Origin: Candidatus Merdivicinus excrementipullorum
GTDB lineage: Bacteria > Bacillota > Clostridia > Oscillospirales > Ruminococcaceae
NCBI GenBank assembly: GCA_018716725.1
Contig: DVJP01000049.1
Coordinates: 1-40,318, forward strand
Direction: 5' to 3'
Length of the DNA stretch: 40,318 nt
Shown here piece by piece: positions 16,016 through 23,373 of the stretch. Below the pieces are notes generated by a model. The model was not told the origin of the DNA and did no database searches. It was given only the letters and a program-made list of their open reading frames with translations. Within the stretch, counting starts at the first letter, position 1, and each line of letters starts with the position of its first letter. The translations under genes and the position numbers were made by a program.

Positions 16016-17185
16016 TTAATGCCGGAACTCGACCTGACAGCCGGACGGCAGCGCCGGGAGCTTCCGCTTCATAATTATGCCAAAAGGAAGGACGAGGCGG
16101 GTCAGGCTCCGGCAGGACGTGAAAGCGTCCTGCGCTATTCCTTCCAAGCAGCGGGGGAATTGCAGCGTGCGGAGCGACCCGCAACCGTAAAACGCCCTGC
16201 TTTCCACCCACCGAAGCTGCTCAGGCAGCTTCAGCTCCCGCAGCAGCGAACAGCCCAGAAACGTCTCGCGCCGGATGATGGAGATGCCGTCGGGAAGCGT
16301 CATCCGTTCCAGCTGCCGGCAGGCCGCAAAGGCGCTTTCCCCCATTTGGGTGAGTCCTGCGGGCAGGACCGCCTCCCGCAGGGATGTGCAGTAAGCAAAG
16401 GTTTCATCCTCCACTGCGGCGATCCCGTCTGGAAGTTTTATTCGCTCCAGTTTCCCGCAGCGGCGGAAGGCTCCCGGACCCATGGCCCGCAGGGTGGAAG
16501 GAAGGGTTACCTCCGCAAGCTCCCAGCATTCGTCAAAGCAGTTTGCGCCGATCTCCCGCAGCCCTTCGGGTAGGATGACGCGGCGCACCCGGGTATTTTT
16601 GAAGGAGGAATCCTCCAGGCGGGTCACAGGCTGGCCGTCCCACACCGCCGGGACGGAAACCTCGGCGGGGATCCGCGCCCCCTCCTGGGGCCGGATGCTG
16701 CCCGGCGTTTTTCCGGCCTGCCACAATCCGTCCGCGGACCGGGCGGACATCCAGGCGCTGGCTTCCAACTGGCGGTCCGGCGCGTCAGGCTGCCGGGTAA
16801 TCTGGGCGAGATGCCGCGCCACGTCCGACTGCGGTTCTTCCCGGCGGTTCGGAGAGGCGGACTGCTGCCGGACCATCCCAGCAAGCTCATGGGTGACTGT
16901 CGCACCCTGCTGGCTCAGCCGGAGATTCTGCTGCTCCAATTCAGATATCCGCCGGGAAGCCCGGGCCAGTTGTCCTGCCGCCTCCTCTTTTTCCCGGCGC
17001 AGAGCGGCGGCTTCCTGTTCCAGTTCAGCCACACGGGCCTCCAGTTCGGCGGTTCTTTCCGGTTCCGGAGCATGCCCTCCGCCAAAGGGAATTTTCTCCC
17101 GCCCCAGCCGGACAAGGGACGGCGTTCTTCCCGCGTCCCGGCTGCGGTCATATCCGCAGACCGGGCAGGATGTCTTTTGATTCAT
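16016..17185 (-). CDS. CPVCGYD-knuckle / coiled-coil / LRR_5 protein (paralogue 3, longest)
   Basis: About 389 residues from the ATG at 17185, chosen because GGGAGGA sits 6 nt upstream (an ATG 15 bases earlier overlaps that site). The knuckle CPVCGYDRSRD is followed by PSLVRLGREKIPFGGGHAPE, nearly the same text as in paralogue 4. A coiled coil at about 45-95 and a polar linker lead to about seven LRR_5 repeats from about 185 onwards. It ends in CQVEFRH. Only one CxxC pair is present, so metal binding would need a second chain or partner residues. Confidence 0.8.
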   Translation of the reverse strand: MNQKTSCPVCGYDRSRDAGRTPSLVRLGREKIPFGGGHAPEPERTAELEARVAELEQEAAALRREKEEAAGQLARASRRISELEQQNLRLSQQGATVTHELAGMVRQQSASPNRREEPQSDVARHLAQITRQPDAPDRQLEASAWMSARSADGLWQAGKTPGSIRPQEGARIPAEVSVPAVWDGQPVTRLEDSSFKNTRVRRVILPEGLREIGANCFDECWELAEVTLPSTLRAMGPGAFRRCGKLERIKLPDGIAAVEDETFAYCTSLREAVLPAGLTQMGESAFAACRQLERMTLPDGISIIRRETFLGCSLLRELKLPEQLRWVESRAFYGCGSLRTLQFPRCLEGIAQDAFTSCRSLTRLVLPFGIIMKRKLPALPSGCQVEFRH

Positions 17186-17216
17186 GGCAGTTCCTCCCAT
17201 CTCATTCTTACAGCGG

Positions 17217-18215
17217 CTATTCCGTCCGGTACACTACCCCGTAGGTCTGGCGGAGCCTTGGCAGCGGCTTTCCGTACATGGCGGCGGGGAGAACCAGCCG
17301 GCTCAGTTCCCGGCAGCCCGCAAAGGCTTCGCGGTGGATTTTCTCCACCCCGTTGGGCAGCTCCAGCTCCCGCAGCGAGCTGCACCCGGAAAAGGCGTGA
17401 TCCCCGATGCTGCGCAGCGAAGCGGGCAGCCGGATCTCCCGCAGCATTTCACAGTTTTCAAACATATAGGCCTCGATCACCGCAAGGCCGTCCGGCAGCT
17501 GGACAGATTCCAGGCCACCGCAGTTGGAAAAAAGCCGGATCCCGGTTTTCTCCAGGCCCTGGGGAAGGCGGGCTGCCCTCAGCTCATCGCAGTCGGAAAA
17601 AGCGCCGTCCCCGATTTCCCGCACGGTGGAGGGGATGCAGATTTCCTGAAGTCCTGCACGGTAAAAGCATTCTGAGCCGATCCGCAGCAGTCCCTCCGGC
17701 AGAACCAAATGATTCAGGCGTTCACAGCCGCTGAAGGCGCTCCACTGGATTTCCCGCAGGGTGGAAGGGAGGTAGACTTCTTCCAATTTCCGGCAGTCTG
17801 CAAAGCATTCCCCGCCGATTTCGGTCAGCCCTTCCGGCAGGAAAACCCGGCGGACCGGCTTTCCCCGGAAAGCGGAAACTGCCAGCTTGGTCACCGGGTT
17901 CCCCTTCAGGAAGGCCGGGACGGATACTTCCGCCGGGAGATTCACATTGCCTCGGGGCCGGATACTGCCCGATATTCCTCCGTTCGTCCAAAGGGGATCC
18001 TCCGGGACCGGGCGCGGGGAAGCGGAGTACTTCTCCTCCAGCAGCGCTTCCAGTTGGGCGATCCGGGCCTTCAGCCGGGCAATTTCCTCCGGGTCGGGGG
18101 CGTGCCCGCCGCCGAAGGGAACTTTTTCCGCCCGTATCCGAGCAAGAGATGGATATTTTCCCGCATCCCGGCCGGGGTCGTAGCCGCAGACGGGGCAGGA
18201 ATAGCTGCTTGCCAT
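17217..18215 (-). CDS. CPVCGYD-knuckle / coiled-coil / LRR_5 protein (paralogue 4)
   Basis: 332 residues starting at 18215 after AAAGGAG. N-terminal CPVCGYDPGRD, then PSLARIRAEKVPFGGGHAPD, shared with paralogue 3. A short coiled coil covers about 45-65. A GSIRPRG beta motif, also found in paralogue 3, leads into about eight LRR_5 repeats with regular xFxxCxxLxxxxLPxxL spacing. It ends in GVVYRTE. The close match of the first 45 residues and the spread of the repeat region point to recent duplication followed by divergence of the binding face. Confidence 0.8.
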   Translation of the reverse strand: MASSYSCPVCGYDPGRDAGKYPSLARIRAEKVPFGGGHAPDPEEIARLKARIAQLEALLEEKYSASPRPVPEDPLWTNGGISGSIRPRGNVNLPAEVSVPAFLKGNPVTKLAVSAFRGKPVRRVFLPEGLTEIGGECFADCRKLEEVYLPSTLREIQWSAFSGCERLNHLVLPEGLLRIGSECFYRAGLQEICIPSTVREIGDGAFSDCDELRAARLPQGLEKTGIRLFSNCGGLESVQLPDGLAVIEAYMFENCEMLREIRLPASLRSIGDHAFSGCSSLRELELPNGVEKIHREAFAGCRELSRLVLPAAMYGKPLPRLRQTYGVVYRTE

Positions 18216-18239
18216 GAAAATTCTCCTTTCGTATTTCGT

Positions 18240-18745
18240 TTACCGGCAGCGAACCCGTACCTTGCTAAAAAGCTTCGGGACCGATGGTCCGCAAGGTACC
18301 GGGAAGCAAGATTTCTTTCAGATTAGTACAGCAGGAGAAATCGCCCCTTCCGATTGCAATTACCCCTTCGGGAATCACCGCCCGTTGGGTGCCATCCCGG
18401 CCGGCATATACCCAATCTGTAATCGCTTTTGTCCCCTTGGGGACAAAGAGAACACCCTTCTCCCCGAACGGCAGGCTTTCCTGCCGGATCTGCACATGGG
18501 AAAGCCCGCTTCCTTCAACCAGCGCCGTCAAAAATTCCCTTTCCTGCCGGTTTTTCCTCCTGTTCTCCGGAATTTTCCCTGTCCTCCACGCCAAACAGCG
18601 GCAGAAAGGGGCGGTCTGCGGACAGCCGCGCCGCCGCGCCGGGACAGCAGCGCCCAAAGTCCAGTCCCACTGCGGTCTGCATCCCGGTTTCCGTCCCTTC
18701 CGGCAAAGAAACGGCCTCGTTTTTCCATGCATCCTGTTTCGGCAT
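18240..18745 (-). pseudogene. Frameshifted short LRR_5 gene of the same series
   Basis: The start at 18745 (MPKQDAWKNEAVSLPEG) has a good GAGGTGA site. The frame runs about 65 codons and stops at about 18515. A second frame, entered one base later near the homopolymers around 18525-18560, continues with SGLSHVQIRQESLPFG, then about one and a half LRR_5 units (IPEGVIAIGRGDFSCC) and stops at 18265. Past that stop a third frame reads KVRVRCR-stop (18240), matching the KVRFRP ending of paralogue 1, so bases were also lost there. The gene looks decayed. A single +1 frameshift in the first half could also be a sequence error. No CPVCGYD knuckle is present. Confidence 0.6.
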
Positions 18746-18845
18746 GAAAACTCACCTCGCGTCATCAGATTTGCAGACAGTTTTTCAGAAACCCTGTCCA
18801 GGTCCGCTGAAGAACTGCCGCCGTCAGTCCCATGCTGATTGATAG

Positions 18846-19457
18846 TTATGTACTTTCCCGGCGATAAACGCGGATATTTTCGCGGATCCCCGCCGCGTCA
18901 AGCATCTCCTGCTTCTTGGGCGCGCGGAAGGACGCGGGGAGCTCTGCACGGCAAAGGGCGGAGCAGCCCTCAAATGCGCCCCGGCCCAGCGTCTGCACCC
19001 CGTCCGGGATCACGATCTCCCGCAGGGAATCGCAGCAGCTGAAAGCGTAAGCGCCGATTTCCCGAAGCCCAGGCGGAAGGGTCACTGTTCCCAGCGCACT
19101 GCACCCGGAAAATGTCCCTCCGCGGATCTCCTTGACGCCATCCGGGATGGTGATTTCCGCAAGGGAGATACATTCCCGGAAGGCATGCTCTCCGATAATC
19201 CGCAGCGTCTGGGGAAGGCGGACCCATTCCAGCCTCCCGCACTGCGCAAAGGCCCAGTTAGCCAGGATCTCCACCCCATCCGGGATGCCGGCCTCCTGAT
19301 AATCCTGCCCGCGGCAGCCTTCCAGAATCTTGGTCCCTGCCGGGATGCTGAACAATTCCTCCGGACGGAAGGCCATGCATATAACGGTGCAGGGGTTCAG
19401 CTCTTCCGGCTCCAGCTGATTGGTCCGTTCTTCTTTCTCTATACGGTCATCTGTCAT
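18846..19457 (-). CDS. LRR_5 (BspA-type) protein without zinc knuckle
   Basis: 203 residues, starting at 19457 after AGGAG and overlapping the radical-SAM gene by 4 bp. An acidic N-terminal 30 residues (EKEERTNQLEPEELNP) precede about six LRR_5 units (for example IPDGVEILANWAFAQCGRL, LPPGLREIGAYAFSCCDSL). It lacks the CPVCGYD knuckle and the coiled coil of its relatives, so if those are docking tags this member would act differently, for example as a partner of the radical-SAM protein it is coupled to. Confidence 0.8.
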   Translation of the reverse strand: MTDDRIEKEERTNQLEPEELNPCTVICMAFRPEELFSIPAGTKILEGCRGQDYQEAGIPDGVEILANWAFAQCGRLEWVRLPQTLRIIGEHAFRECISLAEITIPDGVKEIRGGTFSGCSALGTVTLPPGLREIGAYAFSCCDSLREIVIPDGVQTLGRGAFEGCSALCRAELPASFRAPKKQEMLDAAGIRENIRVYRREST

Positions 19458-20113
19458 AACGTTTCTCCTTTCCGGCCTCCAGCACAGTGTTCCGGCCCTT
19501 TCTGTTCCTCCAGTGCCCGGGTGATCAGTTGTTTTGCACCTTTCTGCGGGATGCCTACCACAAAGACGTCGTCCCCCTCCACGCAGACCTCGGCCTGCCG
19601 CCCTTCTTTCCCGTACAGTTCAGCCGCCTCCTTCTCCCAGCGGGGAGTCAGGCAGTGTATACCCTGATTGGCCGAGCCGCGCAGGCTCATGCCGTCGTTC
19701 AGCTCCTCCACATATGGCCCGTCGATCAGCAGGTCGCAAAGGCCGTTTAATATTTCCCGGACCGCCGGGTCCTGCATTTTCCGCAGCTCAGAAAGCCAGT
19801 ATCCGGTGTAGATCGCCACTCCGAAATCCCGGCCCTCCCGGAGCTGCCGGAGCAGCCGCGCAAGGGGCGCGGATTGGAGAAACGGCTCCCCGCCGCTGAC
19901 CACGATGCCGGAGATCCCGGGCAGGGATCGGATATGGGCGGCCAATCTGTCCGCCTGGATCAGTTTCCCGCCGTCCAGCGCATGGGAACCGGGAGCGATG
20001 CATCCGGGACAGCACCGGGGGCAGCCCTGCGTCCACAGCCCGAACAGCTTCCCGGGGCCCAGGACCTCCGTTTCATTGACCATATGGTAAACGCGCAGCA
20101 AATCGTCTTGCAT
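19454..20113 (-). CDS. Radical-SAM activating-enzyme-like protein (NrdG/PflA type)
   Basis: 219 residues from the ATG at 20113, 8 nt after AGGGAGG (an upstream TTG is in frame but less likely). It has the CX3CX2C iron-sulfur motif (C31, C35, C38), SGGEPF (about 73-78) for SAM binding, and IDGPYVEELNDGMSLRGSANQ, typical of '4Fe-4S single cluster' activases that install a glycyl radical on a partner such as anaerobic ribonucleotide reductase. No glycyl-radical enzyme gene is in the window. Either it serves a partner elsewhere or it modifies a protein of this operon, which would be new. The end overlaps the LRR gene. Confidence 0.8.
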   Translation of the reverse strand: MQDDLLRVYHMVNETEVLGPGKLFGLWTQGCPRCCPGCIAPGSHALDGGKLIQADRLAAHIRSLPGISGIVVSGGEPFLQSAPLARLLRQLREGRDFGVAIYTGYWLSELRKMQDPAVREILNGLCDLLIDGPYVEELNDGMSLRGSANQGIHCLTPRWEKEAAELYGKEGRQAEVCVEGDDVFVVGIPQKGAKQLITRALEEQKGPEHCAGGRKGETL

Positions 20114-20149
20114 TGCCAAATCCTCCCTCTTGTCCCGGGATCACCCGGC

Positions 20150-20881
20150 TCAAAAGTCGTACCGGCTGACCTTCAGCTCAGCCTCAAAATCTTTCCGGCG
20201 CAGCCCTTCCAGCTCCAAGCGGTAGAAAGCCTTTCCCCCAGGCCCCCAGTCCGGTTCCAGCGCCTCAGCCGCAAACTCCGTACTCTCTTCCGGATAGAGG
20301 AAGAGGACGGGGAAGTCATGCCAGCCATTTTTCCGTCCCTCCATCTCGACGCAGAGGACTTCGCCGTCGAAACGGGCTGTCAGGCGGAGATACTCGCCTC
20401 GGAAAAGGCTGGAGAGCCGGAGCGTTTCCGCGCATTCCTCCCCCAGAGTGAAGCGGTCCCCCTTCCACCGGCCGGTAAAGCGAAAGACCACCTCCCCTGC
20501 GGACCAGCCGGAAAGGGTTTCCCGGGTGAGCCTGTCGGGGCTGAACTGGGACAGCCCGGAACGGGCGTTGGTTTCCTCCAGGAAGTCCTCCAGATCTTCC
20601 TCCGCATACTGGCCATACCCGTCCGACAGGGCGGCCGCCTGCTCCAGGTTCTGCATGGCCCATGCCAGCTGCCGGCATTCCGGACAGGCGGCAAGGTGGC
20701 GGGTATAGGCCATCACCTCCTCAGGGGCCGGATCTTCCGCAGAAAGATAGCGGGAAAGAGCCATCATCGAAGGGTGTTCCCCATCCCATTGTTCCGGGAT
20801 CACGGCAGTTTCCTGCACAGAAGCGCCCGTTTCTTGTTCCTTCCATTCCTGCGGGTTTTTCCGCTGTTCTTCATATTTCAT
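20150..20881 (-). CDS. Soluble anti-sigma-like protein with HX3CX2C zinc motif
   Basis: 243 residues. Residues 35-90 contain RHLAACPECRQ (H62, C66, C69), the HX3CX2C motif of zinc anti-sigma factors (zf-HC2). The C-terminal 120 residues are beta-rich (VVFRFTGRWKGDRFTLGEE and following) and may be a ligand-sensing domain. There is no transmembrane helix. The start overlaps the sigma-like gene by 4 bp (ATGA), the usual coupling of sigma and anti-sigma. I infer a sigma/anti-sigma pair that controls this operon or reports its state. Redox or zinc sensing is possible given the motif. Confidence 0.65.
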   Translation of the reverse strand: MKYEEQRKNPQEWKEQETGASVQETAVIPEQWDGEHPSMMALSRYLSAEDPAPEEVMAYTRHLAACPECRQLAWAMQNLEQAAALSDGYGQYAEEDLEDFLEETNARSGLSQFSPDRLTRETLSGWSAGEVVFRFTGRWKGDRFTLGEECAETLRLSSLFRGEYLRLTARFDGEVLCVEMEGRKNGWHDFPVLFLYPEESTEFAAEALEPDWGPGGKAFYRLELEGLRRKDFEAELKVSRYDF

Positions 20882-21765
20882 TTCGCAACACTCCCTTCCT
20901 GCTGGGCATCGGCCTTGAGCAGCGACTGCTGGACCCGGGCGTTCCAGGTGTCGATATTCTGTACATTGCCGCCGGATTCGCCGAAGGTCCTGTCCCCGGT
21001 CTGTTTCCCGTCGCTCAGCTGTTTCAGCGCCCTGTCTATCTGTATAAAATCCTCATCCTGCAAATTCTGGCAGCAGATGGACCAAAGAAGGTCCGAAAAA
21101 TTATCGAAGGAATTCTGACGCATCAAAAACAAGGAAATTTCCCGGTATTCCCTCTCCAAACGCCGGCTGACAGAACGCTCCTCCGGGTGGGGCTCCTTGA
21201 TCTGCCGGCAGAGGGTCTGGTTCGGCAGGAACGAATAAAAAAGCCGGCAGAAGGAGTAGGAAAAAATGGCCGCCGGGCTTCTGCGCACCTTCAGCAGCGT
21301 GCGCATGGATTCCCCGCACCGTTCCCGGACCTCCCATTTTTCCAGCTCCGTAAGCCTGTCCGGATCGCATGCTTCCGGCGTATAAGAATCGTCCTCCTGG
21401 GAGTCCAGGCTGACGGGCGCGGGCCGGGAAGCCGCCCGGCGCTTCAGCCCGGAAATATATCCCCCCACCTTGCTTCTCAGCCAATACGCCAGCTGATAGA
21501 CGCTGGGGTAATCGAGGCAACTGATGGGCAGGGCCTTCCACGCCCGGAGCCAAAGCTCCGATTGGATGTCCTCCTTGCTTTCGCCGTACAGGGTTCCCTC
21601 ATAGTACTGCAGGTAACTGCCCAGCAGGTTCTGCACCATCATCGCCATGGCTTCCTCCACTGCCGCGCAGGCCGCAGCGTCCCCCTCCTGGACGGCCCGG
21701 CAGTATTCCCCATAAAGCTGGGCGTCCATATACTCAACCGGGCGGCGGTAACGCCTGTTTGTCAT
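20878..21765 (-). CDS. Sigma-70 region 2-like protein
   Basis: About 295 residues. The start is placed at one of two adjacent ATGs (21765 or 21768) after AAAGGAAGG. An upstream extension in the same frame lies over the previous gene and is rejected. Residues about 55-115 (LYGESKEDIQSELWLRAWKAL, then LAYWLRSKVGGYISGLKRRA) follow the pattern of sigma region 2 (DAEDLVQE..LRAW..L, then IARN..DxLRRR). I do not see a clear region 4 helix-turn-helix afterwards. The C-terminal half is unknown and helical. A ZAS-type protein follows with a 4-bp overlap, which supports the sigma reading. It could instead be a non-transcriptional derivative of the fold. Confidence 0.55.
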   Translation of the reverse strand: MTNRRYRRPVEYMDAQLYGEYCRAVQEGDAAACAAVEEAMAMMVQNLLGSYLQYYEGTLYGESKEDIQSELWLRAWKALPISCLDYPSVYQLAYWLRSKVGGYISGLKRRAASRPAPVSLDSQEDDSYTPEACDPDRLTELEKWEVRERCGESMRTLLKVRRSPAAIFSYSFCRLFYSFLPNQTLCRQIKEPHPEERSVSRRLEREYREISLFLMRQNSFDNFSDLLWSICCQNLQDEDFIQIDRALKQLSDGKQTGDRTFGESGGNVQNIDTWNARVQQSLLKADAQQEGSVAK

Positions 21766-21781
21766 CATGATCCTTCCTTTC

Positions 21782-22288
21782 TCAAAGTTCTCTCCCCAGC
21801 CGGATGCTGGCCGCGCTGCGGTCCCCCCCGGCCCACGCCAGGTCCAGCAGGGATTCCGAAACCTCCCGCTGCGCGAACTCGCTGCATTCCGGGTCGTCCA
21901 GCAGGCCGGCAGCCGCCGCATAAAGGCGCTGCTTTAGTTCCCCCGCCTGTTCCGGAGGGATTGCCCTGCCTTCCCGGGCCAGACAAAAGATCTGACGCGA
22001 AAGATCGCTCAGCGCAGTTTTTTCTTCTAGTTTATAGAAATAATTATACATCATCCGGGCATCCATATCAACAAAAAAGCGCATCTCATTTTCCAAAAGA
22101 TAGGTAAATAACGCCTGTTTTTCCAAGGCGGAAAGGAGTCTCCGGCCCACGCCCTCCCGCCTGATCCAGGCGCAGACGCCGTGGCGCATTTCGCTGTCGG
22201 CCGCAGGGTCGCCGGGCTGCCGTTTCTCCTCATAGAGGCGCAGTACCCGGAAAAAGATCTTCTCCTCGATCGTGCTCATGGCGCTCAT
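21782..22288 (-). CDS. Unknown helical protein of the operon
   Basis: 168 residues, start at 22288 seven nt after GGAGG. Predicted all-helical, with aromatic clusters (RMMYNYFYKLEEKT) and no recognised motif. It lies 11 bp after the metallopeptidase gene and 16 bp before the sigma-like gene. It may be a small regulatory partner of either neighbour. Nothing more can be claimed. Confidence 0.65.
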   Translation of the reverse strand: MSAMSTIEEKIFFRVLRLYEEKRQPGDPAADSEMRHGVCAWIRREGVGRRLLSALEKQALFTYLLENEMRFFVDMDARMMYNYFYKLEEKTALSDLSRQIFCLAREGRAIPPEQAGELKQRLYAAAAGLLDDPECSEFAQREVSESLLDLAWAGGDRSAASIRLGREL

Positions 22289-22299
22289 CTTTTTTCCTC

Positions 22300-23373
22300 C
22301 TATTCATCGTCATCATTGCCGGTTTCGTCTCCGGTATCCCCGGAATCGCCGTCCCGGCCTCCTGTGTCGCCGCCTGCTCCCAAATCTCCGCCGATGCCGC
22401 CGGTTTCGCCGGATGGGATATCCGCCGCCGTCCCGCCTGTGATTTCCGATGCTCCAAAGCCGGCGGGAGCGCCCTCCTCGCCTGACAGCTCGGCAAACCG
22501 GGCTTCCGTCATGGCCATAAAGTCATTTTCCAGGGCTTCGCGGGCCGCTGCGGCCTGTTCGGGGTTATCAAGGGCTGAAAGGTTCAGAGAGATCCGGTCA
22601 AAAGCGCCGGGGTCGCCGGTCAAGCGCTCCACGTTCCCCTTGAGGCCGTCCAGCCTGCCTCCGTAATAGGCGTCCTCCAGCTTCCCCGGGTCCAGGATGC
22701 CCTCCAGCCGGGAACAATAGCCGCGCTGCGGGCTGTAGGCCTGATAGGCATTGGCCGCCTGCCAGTCGCCGCGGCTGGCCAGCTCCCGCATGGTGTACAT
22801 TTCCGTCAGCCCTTCGTTCAATGCCCGGTTGGAAACGCTGACATGCCGGACACCGTCCGGGTCCACATTGGTTTCCACCCGGAGCAGCCCGCTTGCGTAA
22901 AGGTGCTGCTTGCTGCCGTCCTGATTTTCGGTAAAGGTATTTTCTTTATGGGAGCAAAGGTGGGTCGTTTCATGGGTTACGGTATGGTTGACCATATCCT
23001 GGTGGCCGTTGACCGCATAGACCTTCCCGTCGTGGTAAAGCCCAATGACGCCCGGCTGGGCGTTGGGGAAACGATCGCGGAATGCCTGGTAGTCCAACAC
23101 CTCCACCTGCCCCCGGGTGTCGTGGGCTTCCAGTCTTTTTACGTTTTCCTCCCCCATTTGTTCCCTGTGCTGCGCCATCAGGTCCTGCTTGGTGTTCTCG
23201 GCGATATCGCGGCCGTATTCGGTCATCTCATCCGCGCTTTTGTACTTTTCCGGGGAGCTTGACAGCAGGCGCTCATCGGTATCCCCGCTGATTTCCCCAG
23301 AACCGCCTTGCTCAAGCCGTTTTTCCTCGCCAGAATCGTCGGGGACATCCAATTCGCGGAGCCGTTCTTTCAT
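22300..23373 (-). CDS. HExxH metallopeptidase-like protein with acidic tail
   Basis: 357 residues. The zincin signature HETTH (134-138) lies in VNHTVTHETTHLCSHKE, and a downstream NEGLTEMYT (E187) fits a gluzincin third zinc ligand. The N-terminal 80 residues are polar and helical. The last 45 are a low-complexity Gly/Asp/Thr tail. There is no signal peptide. Such domains occur as toxin or effector peptidases in conflict systems and as phage-type structural peptidases. Its start overlaps the HerA-like ATPase stop by 4 bp, so the pair is coupled, raising the idea of a substrate moved or released by that motor. Confidence 0.75.
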   Translation of the reverse strand: MKERLRELDVPDDSGEEKRLEQGGSGEISGDTDERLLSSSPEKYKSADEMTEYGRDIAENTKQDLMAQHREQMGEENVKRLEAHDTRGQVEVLDYQAFRDRFPNAQPGVIGLYHDGKVYAVNGHQDMVNHTVTHETTHLCSHKENTFTENQDGSKQHLYASGLLRVETNVDPDGVRHVSVSNRALNEGLTEMYTMRELASRGDWQAANAYQAYSPQRGYCSRLEGILDPGKLEDAYYGGRLDGLKGNVERLTGDPGAFDRISLNLSALDNPEQAAAAREALENDFMAMTEARFAELSGEEGAPAGFGASEITGGTAADIPSGETGGIGGDLGAGGDTGGRDGDSGDTGDETGNDDDE

